Shown here in pieces: positions 22,373 through 32,099 of a stretch of 36,471 nt of DNA. The notes beneath the pieces were generated by a model that worked only from the letters and a program-made list of their open reading frames with translations, did no database searches and was not told where the DNA came from. Numbering within the stretch: position 1 is the first letter of the stretch; the number at the start of each line of letters is the position of its first letter. The position numbers were made by a program, and so were the translations under genes. Source of the DNA: JAAYCI01 sp964371725. GTDB taxonomy: Bacteria > Bacillota > Clostridia > Oscillospirales > Ruminococcaceae. Location of the stretch: contig CAYJNQ010000019.1 of NCBI GenBank assembly GCA_964371725.1, positions 1 through 36,471 of the forward strand, in the 5' to 3' direction.

Positions 22373-23797
22373 TTACCACAAAGAAAGCACCTCTTTATAC
22401 ATGGCAAGATATTGCAAAGCAGACCGGTTCCAGCTGAAATCGCAGTTCATGCCACGCTGAATCAGGTCCTGCCAGCCCGCTGTGTCGGCAAATTCCTGCT
22501 TGGCACGAAGGCAGGCCTCTTGCATTTCATAGGCGTTGTAGCCGGAAAAAACAAAACCATTTCCCTGCCCATCGAACGAATCCAAAATGGTGTCGTGCAG
22601 GCCACCGGTGAAGCGCACAATGGGCACGGTGCCATAGCGAAGCGCCACAAGCTGAGAAAGGCCGCAGGGCTCGGTTTTACTGGGCATTAAAAACAAATCG
22701 GCACCCGCATAAATTTTCCGTGCAAGTGCGGGAATAAAGCCAATTCGCACACCCACCTGCCCGGGGTGCCGCAAGGCCAATTCTTTGAAGAAGTGTTCAT
22801 AGCGGTATTCACCGGAGCCCAAAAGAACAAATTGGAATCCGGCGTCGATTAAATCGTCGGCTGCTTGGCAAACCAAATCGAATCCCTTGTGGTCCACAAG
22901 ACGGCTTACCATGCCTATCAGGGGGCCATCACTCTCTGATAGTTCAAACTCACGCTGCAAATCTCGTTTACACAGGGCTTTTCCCTCAGCTACTGTGTTG
23001 ATGTCGTAGTTTTTAGCCAGGGCCGAGTCGGTGGCAGGGTTGTATACATTTGTGTCGATCCCATTTATAATACCACAAAGTTTGTATGCCTTTTTTTGCA
23101 AAAAGGTTTCCATGCCATGCCCATACCACGGGTCTAATATTTCCTGTGCATATGTGGGGGAAACCGTGGTAATTTTATCGGAACACTCTAAGGCGCCTTT
23201 TAAGAAAATAACGTCGCGGTCGTATTCAAGCAAGTGCGCGTCTTTGCGGCCAATGCCGACGGTTTCTTCCAAAATTTCAAACCCGTAATGGCCTTGATAT
23301 TGTAAGTTGTGGATGGTGAATACGGTTTTGATGTTGGCAAATTTCTCAAGATTTCGATAATACAAATTCACATACACAGAGATAAGTGCCGTTTGCCAAT
23401 CGTGGCAATGGATGATATCCGGTGTGAAATCGATGTGAAACAGGGCTTCCAGGACCGCTCTTGAAAAAAAGGAAAAACGTTCTCCGTCGTCGTAAAATCC
23501 ATAAAGGCCGTGCCGCTTAAAATAGTATTCATTGTCTAGAAAATAGTGTGTAACACCATTGTGAGACAGCTCGAACAAGCCGCAATATTGGTTGCGCCAG
23601 CCAACCGAAACCGTAAAGTTGGTGATGTAACGAAGTTTTTTTCGCCACTCATCGCGCAAATCACCATAAAGAGGCAGTATAACCCGAACGGAAGCATCAT
23701 TTTGTTTTAAAGCAGCCGGCAAGCTACCGGCAACATCTCCAAGACCGCCGGAAGTGAAAAAGGGGTAGGCTTCGCTGGCGGCAAATAAGATTTTCAT
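22373..23797 (-). CDS. glgA: Glycogen synthase GlgA
   Basis: GlgA (GT5) extends alpha-1,4-glucan using ADP-glucose. The 474 residues show FAASEAYPFFTSGGLGDVAGSLP at the N-terminus, IIHCHDWQTAL, HNLQYQG, GIINGIDTNVYNP, VSRLVDHKGFDL and MPSKTEPCGLSQ with the catalytic Glu region. The usual K-T-G-G-L at the N-terminus reads T-S-G-G-L here, so the Lys that contacts ADP-glucose in E. coli GlgA is replaced. It is the last gene of glgB-glgC-glgD-glgA. The ATG at 23797 has GAAAGGG upstream. Confidence 0.95.
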   Translation of the reverse strand: MKILFAASEAYPFFTSGGLGDVAGSLPAALKQNDASVRVILPLYGDLRDEWRKKLRYITNFTVSVGWRNQYCGLFELSHNGVTHYFLDNEYYFKRHGLYGFYDDGERFSFFSRAVLEALFHIDFTPDIIHCHDWQTALISVYVNLYYRNLEKFANIKTVFTIHNLQYQGHYGFEILEETVGIGRKDAHLLEYDRDVIFLKGALECSDKITTVSPTYAQEILDPWYGHGMETFLQKKAYKLCGIINGIDTNVYNPATDSALAKNYDINTVAEGKALCKRDLQREFELSESDGPLIGMVSRLVDHKGFDLVCQAADDLIDAGFQFVLLGSGEYRYEHFFKELALRHPGQVGVRIGFIPALARKIYAGADLFLMPSKTEPCGLSQLVALRYGTVPIVRFTGGLHDTILDSFDGQGNGFVFSGYNAYEMQEACLRAKQEFADTAGWQDLIQRGMNCDFSWNRSALQYLAMYKEVLSLW

Positions 23798-23821
23798 AAA
23801 ACAAGACCCTTTCTTTTTGTG

Positions 23822-24952
23822 TTACAAGGTGGTGCCCACCACACTGTTTTTGGCAATGTAGATGGGGAAATTTGTGGCGCCAACAAGCTTTTGTTCGCTA
23901 CGAATGACAACACCTTTGTCTGTAATTACATTTTCAAGATAGGCGCCCGGCTCAATTTGTGTGCCCTGCATCAGAACACAATTGTGTACCTGTGCACCCT
24001 TACCCACACGCACACCGCGCGAAAGCAGGCTGTTTTGCACGCTGCCTTCAATGGAGCATCCATCGGCCAACATGCTGTTTTGCACTTTGGAACCAATGGC
24101 ATAAACCACCGGGGATTCATCGTGCACCTTGGTTAGAATGGGCAATTGCTCTGGGAACAAAGCCTCTATGCTACCGGGCTTTAAAAGGCGTAAATTTTCT
24201 GAATAGTAGCTGTGCATATCGTGAATACGGGCACGGTAGCCCGTATGCTCATACCCGTGCACACGGTAAACATTCAAATTGGGGGCAATGACATCCGCCA
24301 TAAAATTAAATTTATTTTGTGCCATGGCTTCCCGTATAACGGAGATTAAAAATTCACGACCTATCACGTATATTTCCATGGCAACACAGTGGGAACCCGG
24401 AAGATATTCGTTGATGCGTACCTCTTGAAGAACGCCGTCTTCATCCGGCAAAAAGGTGTAGTTGTCGTTTTTGATGCCGCCATCAATGGTGCGTTTTTCA
24501 TAGACAGCCGTAACATCGGCCCCGCTGTTCACATGTGCAGAAAGCAGTTTTTTAATGTCCATATGAAAGGCATAGTTGCAATCGCTCATCACCACAAGTG
24601 GTTCACGGCGTTCCTCTAAATACTGCATAATCGAGGCAAGGCCCTGAACGCGCCCCTGATAGAAGGAGCCTTCTCTGCCGTAGGGCGGGAAGATGACAAG
24701 CCCGCCACGCTTGCTAGAGAGATCCCACTCGCGGCCATTGCCGAGGTGTGCCATCAAACTTTGATAGTTTTGACGCACGACAATGCCAATATTGCGAATG
24801 CCGGCATTTGTAAAGCACGAGAGTGAAAAGTCAATTAAACGGTATCGCCCACCAAACGGAATGGAGGCCATAGCGCGATGAACCGTAAGTTCCGGAATGG
24901 TGCTACCATGTAAATTCGGGAAGATAATGCCCAGTGCGTTTTCTTTGCTCAT
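23822..24952 (-). CDS. glgD: GlgD, regulatory homologue of ADP-glucose pyrophosphorylase
   Basis: GlgD pairs with GlgC in Firmicutes and raises its activity. The 376-residue protein keeps the nucleotidyltransferase fold (PFGGRYRLIDFSLSCFTNAGI, GNGREWDL, VMSDCNYAFHMD) and a C-terminal left-handed beta-helix, but lacks the N-terminal GGxGxRL loop of GlgC (IIFPNLHGSTIPELT in its place), so it should have little catalytic activity by itself. The ATG at 24952 overlaps the glgC stop as ATGA. GAAGG lies just upstream inside glgC. Longer upstream starts fall inside glgC and are rejected. Confidence 0.94.
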   Translation of the reverse strand: MSKENALGIIFPNLHGSTIPELTVHRAMASIPFGGRYRLIDFSLSCFTNAGIRNIGIVVRQNYQSLMAHLGNGREWDLSSKRGGLVIFPPYGREGSFYQGRVQGLASIMQYLEERREPLVVMSDCNYAFHMDIKKLLSAHVNSGADVTAVYEKRTIDGGIKNDNYTFLPDEDGVLQEVRINEYLPGSHCVAMEIYVIGREFLISVIREAMAQNKFNFMADVIAPNLNVYRVHGYEHTGYRARIHDMHSYYSENLRLLKPGSIEALFPEQLPILTKVHDESPVVYAIGSKVQNSMLADGCSIEGSVQNSLLSRGVRVGKGAQVHNCVLMQGTQIEPGAYLENVITDKGVVIRSEQKLVGATNFPIYIAKNSVVGTTL

Positions 24953-26160
24953 ACCTTCGTCCCCTCTTTCACATTTTCTTCTACCATGGCCTTGGGGGAT
25001 ACGAGGGCTCCGGCTCCGATAACAACCTTTTCGCCCACCACGGCGACACCCCATTTCGAGATATCGCTCATATGTTCGGGGCGCATACCCACCACGGCTC
25101 CTTTTTCAATCACAACATCTTCGGCGATGATGGAGTAATTAACCTGTGCGCCACATTTTACAATGGCACCGGGCATCAAAACAGAGTCTCGCACCACGGC
25201 GCCGTGCTCAATTTGCACACCGGCAAACAAAACGGAAGATTCCACCTCACCGTCTACAATGCAGCCCTCTGTAATCATGGCATTTTCCACGGTGGCGGAA
25301 ACTCCCACACGATGGGGCGGCCGACCGGCCGTGCGCGAGTAGATTTTCCAAGTTTGGTCGCGCATATCTAAGGGTTGCTTTGGGTCAAGCAAATCCATAT
25401 TTGCCTCCCAAAGGCTTTCTATGGTGCCCACGTCTTTCCAGTAACCTTCAAAGGGGTAGGCAACCAATTTTTGCTGAGCATCCAACATTTTTGGAATGAT
25501 ATTCTTGCCAAAATCGTTGTCAGAGGTATTGTCGTTTTCGTCGTTTTCAAGAAATTCTTTTAACTTTTCCCAAGTGAAAATATAAATGCCCATCGAGGCC
25601 AAAGTGGAATTGGTTTGTTTGGGTTTTTCTTCAAATTTGGTAATGAAGTTATCTTCGTTTGCAGTCATGATGCCAAAGCGATGGGTTTCAGCTGGGGGCA
25701 CATCCATAACCGCAATGGTACAATCGGCCCCTTTTTCTTTGTGGAAATGCAACATTTTCCCGTAATTCATCTTATAAATATGGTCTCCGGATAAAATGAG
25801 CACATACTTTGGGTCGTAACGTTCTATGAAGTTGAGGTTTTGATAAATGGCATTGGCCGTGCCACGATACCAATCACTTCCGCTGGCTTTTTGATAGGGT
25901 GGCAAAATGTGCACCCCACCGTAACTACGGTCTAAATCCCAGGGCTGGCCGTTTCCAATATAATCATTGAGAACCATGGGCAAATATTGTGTGAGGATGC
26001 CAACCGTGTCGATGTCTGAATTAACACAGTTGGAGAGCGGAAAGTCTACAATGCGATACTTCCCGCCAAAAGGAACCGCCGGTTTGGCTAAATTTTTCGT
26101 AAGGGTGTACAACCGAGAACCCTGTCCGCCGGCCAATAACATGGCAACACACTCTTTCAT
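24949..26160 (-). CDS. glgC: Glucose-1-phosphate adenylyltransferase GlgC
   Basis: GlgC makes ADP-glucose from glucose 1-phosphate and ATP, the committed step of bacterial glycogen synthesis. The 403-residue protein has MLLAGGQGSRLYTLTKNLAKPAVPFGGKYRIVDF, WYRGTANAI, LSGDHIYKMNY with the metal Asp, KFEEKPK, YWKDVGTIESLWEAN and a C-terminal beta-helix with hexapeptide repeats. The ATG at 26160 has GGAGG upstream. It lies 100 bases after glgB and overlaps glgD by four bases. With GlgD it likely forms the heterotetramer known in Firmicutes. Confidence 0.96.
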   Translation of the reverse strand: MKECVAMLLAGGQGSRLYTLTKNLAKPAVPFGGKYRIVDFPLSNCVNSDIDTVGILTQYLPMVLNDYIGNGQPWDLDRSYGGVHILPPYQKASGSDWYRGTANAIYQNLNFIERYDPKYVLILSGDHIYKMNYGKMLHFHKEKGADCTIAVMDVPPAETHRFGIMTANEDNFITKFEEKPKQTNSTLASMGIYIFTWEKLKEFLENDENDNTSDNDFGKNIIPKMLDAQQKLVAYPFEGYWKDVGTIESLWEANMDLLDPKQPLDMRDQTWKIYSRTAGRPPHRVGVSATVENAMITEGCIVDGEVESSVLFAGVQIEHGAVVRDSVLMPGAIVKCGAQVNYSIIAEDVVIEKGAVVGMRPEHMSDISKWGVAVVGEKVVIGAGALVSPKAMVEENVKEGTKV

Positions 26161-26260
26161 ATACTTGCCTCCATAAACGAAATTTTTCTTGATATCACGG
26201 AATTTATGATATGGTTATGGATAAGAAGAACAATGATTAGGCGCTTTAAGGAATCTTGTA

Positions 26261-28192
26261 CTATGCCTGTTCCGCCAACGGCGCCTTCTCGGGTGCGGCG
26301 GGAGAGGGGACACTGTACACAGAGAAAGAAAGAGGTGGGATGGTAACACCGATAGACTGTGCAAACCCGTGCATTTCCCCTTTGCGACTGCGCACGGTGG
26401 CATTACAAAAATCATGGCCACCGAATTCGGCCATGTCGCTGCTGAACAAAAGCCGATAACTTCCGCTTTCCGGCACACCAAAACGATAATCCTCCCGTTG
26501 AACAGGCGAGAAATTGCACAAAATAATGAGCCGATTGCCCGCTTTGTCGCGGCGAATGAACGCGATGATATTTTGATTGTAATCGTCCGGAACAATCCAC
26601 TGGAAACCATCCCAAGTATTGTCCAGCTCCCAAAGAGCTGCATGTTCCAAATAAAAATGATTGAGTGCTTTTGTAAAGGCATGCAGTTGACGATGTGTCT
26701 CGTATTCCAGCAACATCCAATCCAGCTCTTTGGCTTCGCTCCACTCGGAAAATTGCCCGAATTCCTGCCCCATAAACATTAGTTTTTTGCCGGGATGCGC
26801 AATCATATAGCCCATAAAAACACGCATTTGTGCAAACTTATCGTGATATAAACCGGGCATTTTGCTAATTAAGCTACATTTTCCATGCACCACCTCATCG
26901 TGGCTAATGGGCAAAACATAGTTTTCACTGAAAGCGTAAAAGAAACTAAAGGTCAAGCGTTGGTGAATGCTGCTTCTAAAGATAGAGTCGGTAGACATAT
27001 AACTGAGCATGTCATTCATCCAGCCCATGTTCCATTTAAAGTTGAACCCAAGCCCACCGTCGTGCACTGGGGCGGTAACCAGTGGCCAGGCTGTGGATTC
27101 CTCTGCAATCATCAACACACCGGGGTGACGCTTGAAGGCGGCCGTGTTGATTTTTCTTAAAAAATCCATGGCTTCCAAATTGCCGTTCCCGCCGTGAACA
27201 TTGGCTTCCCAAGCACCGTCTTCCCGGTTATAGTCCAAGTACAGCATGCTGGCCACAGCATCAAAACGCAAACCGTCGATGTGATACATATCCAGCCAAA
27301 ACAGGGCAGAGGAGATTAAAAAGCATTGCACTTCCGTGCGCCCAAAGTCGAATACCATGGTTCCCCACTCATGATGCTCGGCCCGCCTTGGGTTCTGGTC
27401 CTCGTAGCAAGGCGTGCCGTCAAAGCGATAAAGGCCGAATTCATCCTTTGGAAAATGTGCCGGAACCCAATCGATGATAACACCAATCTGTGCCTTGTGG
27501 CACTGGTCGATAAAATACATAAAATCGTGCGGTGTTCCATAGCGGCTCGTGGGGGCAAAATAGCCGGTCACCTGATATCCCCAGCTGCCATCGAACGGAT
27601 ATTCCGTGATGGGCATGAGCTCAATATGGGTATACCCCATTTCCTGGATGTAGGGAATCAACTCATGTGCCATGTCGCGATAGCTGTAAAGGTTGCCATC
27701 GGGGTGAACGCGCCAGCTGCCGAAATGAAGCTCATAAATGTTTAGCGGTTTATTTAACAAATTGGAACGCTGTTTATTTCTTTCCCATTGTTCATCCTGC
27801 CAATCATATCCCTCTAGTTCATAGAGCTTGCTACAGTTGGAAGGGCGTGTTTCCGCATGAAAAGCGTAGGGGTCGGCCTTGAATACAAGGTTGTCGTCCG
27901 GCGTGGTAACACAATACTTATAGATGTCGAAGTGGGCAAGACCGGGAATGAAACATTCCCAAACACCGGTTTTGGAAAGGTGATGCATGGGGTGTGCGCC
28001 GGGCGTCCAGCTGTTAAAATCTCCCACCACGCTCATGGCCTTGGCTCTGGGCGCCCACACCCGAAACAAAGCACCCGGTTGGTCGCCCACTTCGCACAGA
28101 TGGGAACCCAAAAACTTCCAACAATCGTAATTTTTTCCTGTTCTAAAGTGATAAAGTTCTGTGTCAACCTTCAAATTGTTTAGTTTCCGCAT
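26261..28192 (-). CDS. glgB: 1,4-alpha-glucan branching enzyme GlgB
   Basis: GlgB (GH13) makes the alpha-1,6 branches of glycogen. The 643-residue protein has an N-terminal CBM48-like domain (ALFRVWAPRAKAMSVVGDFNSW), the barrel motifs VIIDWVPAHF and DGLRFDAVASML with nucleophile D311, AEESTAWP with acid/base E364, and SHDEVVHG, then a C-terminal beta domain. The extra N1 domain of some GlgB proteins is absent, so this is the shorter type. The ATG at 28192 has GGAGGG upstream. It opens the glgBCDA operon. Only 45 bases separate it from the 3D-domain gene upstream on the same strand, with no obvious promoter. Confidence 0.95.
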   Translation of the reverse strand: MRKLNNLKVDTELYHFRTGKNYDCWKFLGSHLCEVGDQPGALFRVWAPRAKAMSVVGDFNSWTPGAHPMHHLSKTGVWECFIPGLAHFDIYKYCVTTPDDNLVFKADPYAFHAETRPSNCSKLYELEGYDWQDEQWERNKQRSNLLNKPLNIYELHFGSWRVHPDGNLYSYRDMAHELIPYIQEMGYTHIELMPITEYPFDGSWGYQVTGYFAPTSRYGTPHDFMYFIDQCHKAQIGVIIDWVPAHFPKDEFGLYRFDGTPCYEDQNPRRAEHHEWGTMVFDFGRTEVQCFLISSALFWLDMYHIDGLRFDAVASMLYLDYNREDGAWEANVHGGNGNLEAMDFLRKINTAAFKRHPGVLMIAEESTAWPLVTAPVHDGGLGFNFKWNMGWMNDMLSYMSTDSIFRSSIHQRLTFSFFYAFSENYVLPISHDEVVHGKCSLISKMPGLYHDKFAQMRVFMGYMIAHPGKKLMFMGQEFGQFSEWSEAKELDWMLLEYETHRQLHAFTKALNHFYLEHAALWELDNTWDGFQWIVPDDYNQNIIAFIRRDKAGNRLIILCNFSPVQREDYRFGVPESGSYRLLFSSDMAEFGGHDFCNATVRSRKGEMHGFAQSIGVTIPPLSFSVYSVPSPAAPEKAPLAEQA

Positions 28193-28237
28193 TAAAAAGC
28201 CCTCCGACCCCGAATGTGATGAACCCTCGTAAGAACA

Positions 28238-29296
28238 TCAATCTAAAACATACACGTCCATAGAGCGCTTGCCAAACTGGTTGCATTCGGCATTGGTCTC
28301 AAAGTACAGGTCGATATCAATGGTGCCCTCCATCAAAGCGGTGCCGGTATCAGTGGCAATGGCATAGCCATATACAAAGCTTTGGTCGGGTGCGGTGATA
28401 AAAAGGCGTGTGCCATAGGGGATGACATTTGGGTTTACAGCCACCGTGCCACAATAGAGGCCAAGGCCGGAAGCACCGCTGCCACCTGAAGAGGAATAGG
28501 CGGTGGTAGAAGCCCCACTGATAACGCGCGTGGCATTGGTGGGGATGCCGTTTTCATCCAGCTCAACACCCTCAAAAAAATCTATTGTAGAGTGTGGGAC
28601 ACCGGGGGTTAAGCTGTCTTTCCCGGGATCTTGTGGGGTGCCAATCGGTGTGAGAGAAAGAATGTCACTTTCACTCAATTCCCCATTGATGAGAGTGTGC
28701 TGATAGTTTACATCATAGATATCGGAAGAACTGAAGGAAAGCTCTGCCTGCGGGTTTTCTGCCAAAATTTCAGCATGATACAGTTCTGCCTGCTCATCGG
28801 TTATATCGGTGCGAAGAACCTCTTCTTCATAGTCGACACGCTGTACCTCTGCAGACAGGCCGGGGCTTACAGCGGTATCCAAAGCCGGCAACACAAAATC
28901 GTCGCCCTCTAAGCGAATGTTGTGTGCGGCCAATACGTCTTCTACGGTGCCGCTTACCACTTCGCTTTCATACAAAACACCATCCGCATATACTTCCACC
29001 GGGAAAGCACGCTGGATGTCTATATTGGCCGTGAAATTTTCCCCGGAAACAAAGGAAACCTCATCATGCACACTTGTAACCGAGCCTGTCATCAAAACAA
29101 TGTCACGCTGGCTCATGCCTGTGGTAAGCATGGTGTGGCTGGCGCCCTCGGAATCGGTAACCACTACAGTGTCTTGCGCCAAAACGGTGGTGTATAGGCA
29201 GGCACCCAATAGCAAGCTGGCCAAAACAGAGGCCAATGGGCGGCCGAAATGGTGTTTTTTTTGCAAAAATCGTTCATATTTTCTTCGGAAATTCAA
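28238..29296 (-). CDS. Secreted DUF348 / 3D-domain cell-wall protein
   Basis: The 352-residue protein starts with a basic N-terminus and a hydrophobic anchor (about 20-40), then ubiquitin-like DUF348 domains (VVVTDSEGASHTMLTTGMSQRDIVLMTG; VEVYADGVLYESEVVSGTVEDVLAAHNI). After a Pro/Ser linker it ends in a 3D domain (STTAYSSSGGSGASGLGLYCGTVAVNPNVIPYGTRLFI, YAIATDTGTALMEGTIDIDLYF, FGKRSMDVYVL) with the conserved Asp residues. This is the YabE-like or Rpf-like architecture, in which the 3D domain probably cuts peptidoglycan glycan strands as a lytic transglycosylase. The start is TTG at 29296 with GTAGGAG upstream. It has a very good promoter at 29391-29363. Confidence 0.9.
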   Translation of the reverse strand: MNFRRKYERFLQKKHHFGRPLASVLASLLLGACLYTTVLAQDTVVVTDSEGASHTMLTTGMSQRDIVLMTGSVTSVHDEVSFVSGENFTANIDIQRAFPVEVYADGVLYESEVVSGTVEDVLAAHNIRLEGDDFVLPALDTAVSPGLSAEVQRVDYEEEVLRTDITDEQAELYHAEILAENPQAELSFSSSDIYDVNYQHTLINGELSESDILSLTPIGTPQDPGKDSLTPGVPHSTIDFFEGVELDENGIPTNATRVISGASTTAYSSSGGSGASGLGLYCGTVAVNPNVIPYGTRLFITAPDQSFVYGYAIATDTGTALMEGTIDIDLYFETNAECNQFGKRSMDVYVLD

Positions 29297-29642
29297 ATGG
29301 ACTACTCCTACTCTATCATTGGTGTTGCATCGTGGATGTAAGGGAAATCATGCGTGTATTCTATTCTACCAAAAAGAGATAGCTTGGTCAAATAAAAAAA
29401 TTATGTATAGCGTGTAAAAATCCTCATTGTAATAAAGAAAGCAACCCAGAGGCTTTACAAAAGTCATCCAGATAGTCGGCCAATGGACTTCTTAAGAAAA
29501 CGCAGCCTGAAGTAGCAAGCAGGCAAAAAAGGAAATGATTTGTGTAAAACCCGTTTTCATTCGGGCAAAAATATGGTACGATGGACAAAGTTTCCGATAC
29601 AGGAAACGCAAAGAGTGCTTTTGACTTGCAGGAGGAACGAGA
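29297..29642. other. Divergent intergenic region, 3D-domain gene / lepA
   Basis: In these 346 bases I see the promoter of the 3D-domain gene (29391-29363) and a weak plus-strand -10-like TACGAT at 29576-29581 with TTTTCA upstream, possibly for lepA. No additional gene with a ribosome site is convincing. Confidence 0.5.
29363..29391 (-). promoter_or_regulatory. Strong sigma-A promoter of the 3D-domain gene and perhaps glgBCDA
   Basis: On minus, TTGACC (29391-29386) and TAGAAT (29368-29363) are separated by 17 bases. The leader to the TTG start at 29296 is about 60 bases. Confidence 0.75.
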
Positions 29643-31445
29643 TTGAAAGAGAAGAACATCCGTAATTTTTGTATTATTGCCCACATCGACCATGGAAAAT
29701 CTACGCTGGCAGATCGCATTTTGGAGTTGACGCAAAGCGTGGAGCAGCGGCGCATGAGCAGCCAACTACTGGACGATATGGAGCTTGAAAAAGAACGTGG
29801 TATCACCATAAAAGCACGTGCCGTGAGTTTGCGATACACGGCGAAAAACGGCGAAGAATATGAGCTGAACCTGATAGATACACCGGGGCATGTGGATTTC
29901 AACTATGAAGTGAGCCGTTCTTTGGCAGCGTGCGAGGGTGCTTTGCTGATTGTGGACTCCACCCAAGGTGTGGAGGCACAAACTTTGGCGAACACCTATT
30001 TGGCGCTGGAGCATGACTTGGAAATTGTGCCGGTTATCAACAAAATGGATTTGCCCAGTGCCGACGCCGAGCGAGTGGCCAAAGAGGTGGAGGACGTTAT
30101 TGGCCTGCCCGCGTTGGATGCACCGCGCATTTCGGCAAAGGCCGGTGTGGGCATTGAAGAGGTGCTAGAGCGCATTGTAAGTGAAATTCCACCACCGACC
30201 GGTGACGAAGATGCGCCGCTGAAAGCGCTGATTTTTGATTCTGCCTACGACAGTTACAAAGGTGTTATCGTGTATGTGCGTTTGTTTGAGGGGCAACTCA
30301 AAGCAGGGGACAGCATTCAGATGATGGCCACCGGTGCACGTTTTCAGGTGGTAGAAGTGGGGCACATGGGTGCTTTGTCAATGAGCCCGGCTGAAAAACT
30401 TTCGGCCGGTGATGTGGGCTATTTTGCCGCAAGCATTAAAAATGTGCGTGAAACGCGCGTGGGAGATACCGTGACCGGCCAAGACAACCCGGCAGAAAAG
30501 GCGCTGGCCGGATACCGAAAAGTGGTGCCGATGGTGTTTTGTGGCATTTACCCGGCCGACGGTGCAAAATATCCGGATTTGCAAGATGCGCTGGATAAGC
30601 TGCAATTGAACGACGCATCACTCAGTTTTGAGCCGGAAACCAGTGTGGCTTTGGGTTTTGGCTTTCGTTGTGGTTTTTTGGGGCTTTTGCATTTGGAAAT
30701 CATCATCGAGCGCTTAGAGCGCGAATTTGATTTGGATCTCATCACAACGGCGCCAAGCGTAGAGTATCATTTTACACTGACGGATGGCACGCAACTTGCG
30801 GTGGAAAACCCCACCAACTACCCAGACCCCGGCCGCATTGTGAAGGCGGAAGAGCCTTTTGTGGATGCCCATATTTACACACCCACCGATTATGTGGGCA
30901 GTTTGATGGAATTGTGTCAAGAGCGACGTGGTGTGTTGCGAGACATGAAGTACTTGGATGAATCCCGTGTAGATTTGCACTATGAATTGCCGCTGGGCGA
31001 AATTGTGTATGATTTTTTCGATGCAATTAAAAGCCGTAGCCGTGGCTATGCCAGTTATGATTATGAGTTAAAAGGATTTGTGGAGTCGAAATTGGTTAAG
31101 CTGGATGTTTTGGTGGCAGGCGATGTGGTGGACGCATTAAGTTTTATTGTACATGCCGACAAGGCCTATGCACGTGGGCGGCGCCTGTGTGAAAAATTGA
31201 AAGAGAACATCCCCCGTCAGTTGTTTGAGGTGCCCATTCAAGCGGCACTTGGGGGCAAAATCATCGCGCGGGAAACCGTGCGCGCTGTGCGCAAAGATGT
31301 GTTGGCCAAATGCTATGGGGGTGACATTACGCGCAAGAAAAAGCTGTTGGAAAAGCAAAAAGAGGGCAAAAAGAAAATGCGCCAAATTGGCAGTGTGCAA
31401 GTACCCAGTGAGGCATTCACAGCCGTTTTGAAATTGGACGATTAG
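29643..31445 (+). CDS. lepA: Translation elongation factor 4 (LepA)
   Basis: LepA is a ribosome-associated GTPase that influences translocation and initiation. The 600-residue length is exact for the family. G1 is AHIDHGKST (residues 13-21), the switch region is ERGITIK, G3 is DTPGH, and NKMDLPSA is G4. EF-G-like domains follow, and the LepA-specific C-terminal domain ends with RKKKLLEKQKEGKKKMRQIGSVQVPSEAFTAVLK. The start is TTG at 29643 with AGGAGG upstream. In many Firmicutes lepA precedes hemN/hemW, but here a flavodoxin-fold protein follows about 90 bases downstream. Confidence 0.97.
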   Translation: MKEKNIRNFCIIAHIDHGKSTLADRILELTQSVEQRRMSSQLLDDMELEKERGITIKARAVSLRYTAKNGEEYELNLIDTPGHVDFNYEVSRSLAACEGALLIVDSTQGVEAQTLANTYLALEHDLEIVPVINKMDLPSADAERVAKEVEDVIGLPALDAPRISAKAGVGIEEVLERIVSEIPPPTGDEDAPLKALIFDSAYDSYKGVIVYVRLFEGQLKAGDSIQMMATGARFQVVEVGHMGALSMSPAEKLSAGDVGYFAASIKNVRETRVGDTVTGQDNPAEKALAGYRKVVPMVFCGIYPADGAKYPDLQDALDKLQLNDASLSFEPETSVALGFGFRCGFLGLLHLEIIIERLEREFDLDLITTAPSVEYHFTLTDGTQLAVENPTNYPDPGRIVKAEEPFVDAHIYTPTDYVGSLMELCQERRGVLRDMKYLDESRVDLHYELPLGEIVYDFFDAIKSRSRGYASYDYELKGFVESKLVKLDVLVAGDVVDALSFIVHADKAYARGRRLCEKLKENIPRQLFEVPIQAALGGKIIARETVRAVRKDVLAKCYGGDITRKKKLLEKQKEGKKKMRQIGSVQVPSEAFTAVLKLDD

Positions 31446-31533
31446 AACGGATGGGATCAACTTGTGCTGACACTGCCCGGAAAATAGCCTACGGGCTTTT
31501 GAGAGAAAAGAACCGAAAAGGAGAAAAGGTAAA

Positions 31534-32088
31534 ATGAAAACACTTATCCTAGAGGGATCGGCCCGCAAAAAGGGGCATACTGCAGAGATGCTTACCCAGG
31601 TGGCAGAATGTTTGCCTGGAGAGATTGAAATAATACGATGTTATGAAAAAAACGTGCGCCCTTGTGTGGATTGCAGATACTGCTGGAAACACCCGGCATG
31701 TACCCAAAAAGACGAGGATATGGCGCAAATTTACAAAGCGATAGACGGTTGCGACAACATCATCTTGGCCGCCCCGATGTACTTCTATGCAGTGCCGGCC
31801 CCGATGAAATGTGTGATAGACCGCTTGCAAGTGTATTGGGGTTCTCATCGGCGAAAAGACCGAGACAAGATTTCACCCAAAAAGGGTGCTCTTATCTTAA
31901 CAGGGGGCGCTCCCTCGTTTGAAAACCAGTTTACAGCGGCAGAAATTTCCTTAAAAGGGGTACTGCGAGATGTCAATGCAAGCTGTGAAGCGGTGGTGAC
32001 GATGGCCAACACAGATTGCCAGAGCCTTGCCCAGCGAACAGATGTGCAAGAGGCACTCAAACATCTCTGCGAAAAGCTGGCACCATAG
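31534..32088 (+). CDS. Flavodoxin-fold NAD(P)H-dependent FMN reductase-like protein
   Basis: The 184-residue protein has the FMN-phosphate loop GSARKKGHTAEML near the N-terminus, a cysteine-rich loop CVDCRYCWKHPAC, and APMYFYAVPAPMKCVIDRL, which is typical of the NADPH-dependent FMN reductase and iron-sulfur flavoprotein families. The CxxCxxC-x4-C spacing resembles iron-sulfur flavoproteins, which hold a [4Fe-4S] cluster; whether a cluster is present here is inference. The electron donor and acceptor are unknown, though the ferredoxin encoded elsewhere in the window is a plausible partner. AAGGAGAAAAGG precedes the ATG. Confidence 0.88.
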   Translation: MKTLILEGSARKKGHTAEMLTQVAECLPGEIEIIRCYEKNVRPCVDCRYCWKHPACTQKDEDMAQIYKAIDGCDNIILAAPMYFYAVPAPMKCVIDRLQVYWGSHRRKDRDKISPKKGALILTGGAPSFENQFTAAEISLKGVLRDVNASCEAVVTMANTDCQSLAQRTDVQEALKHLCEKLAP

Positions 32089-32099
32089 AGCTTGTTTAA

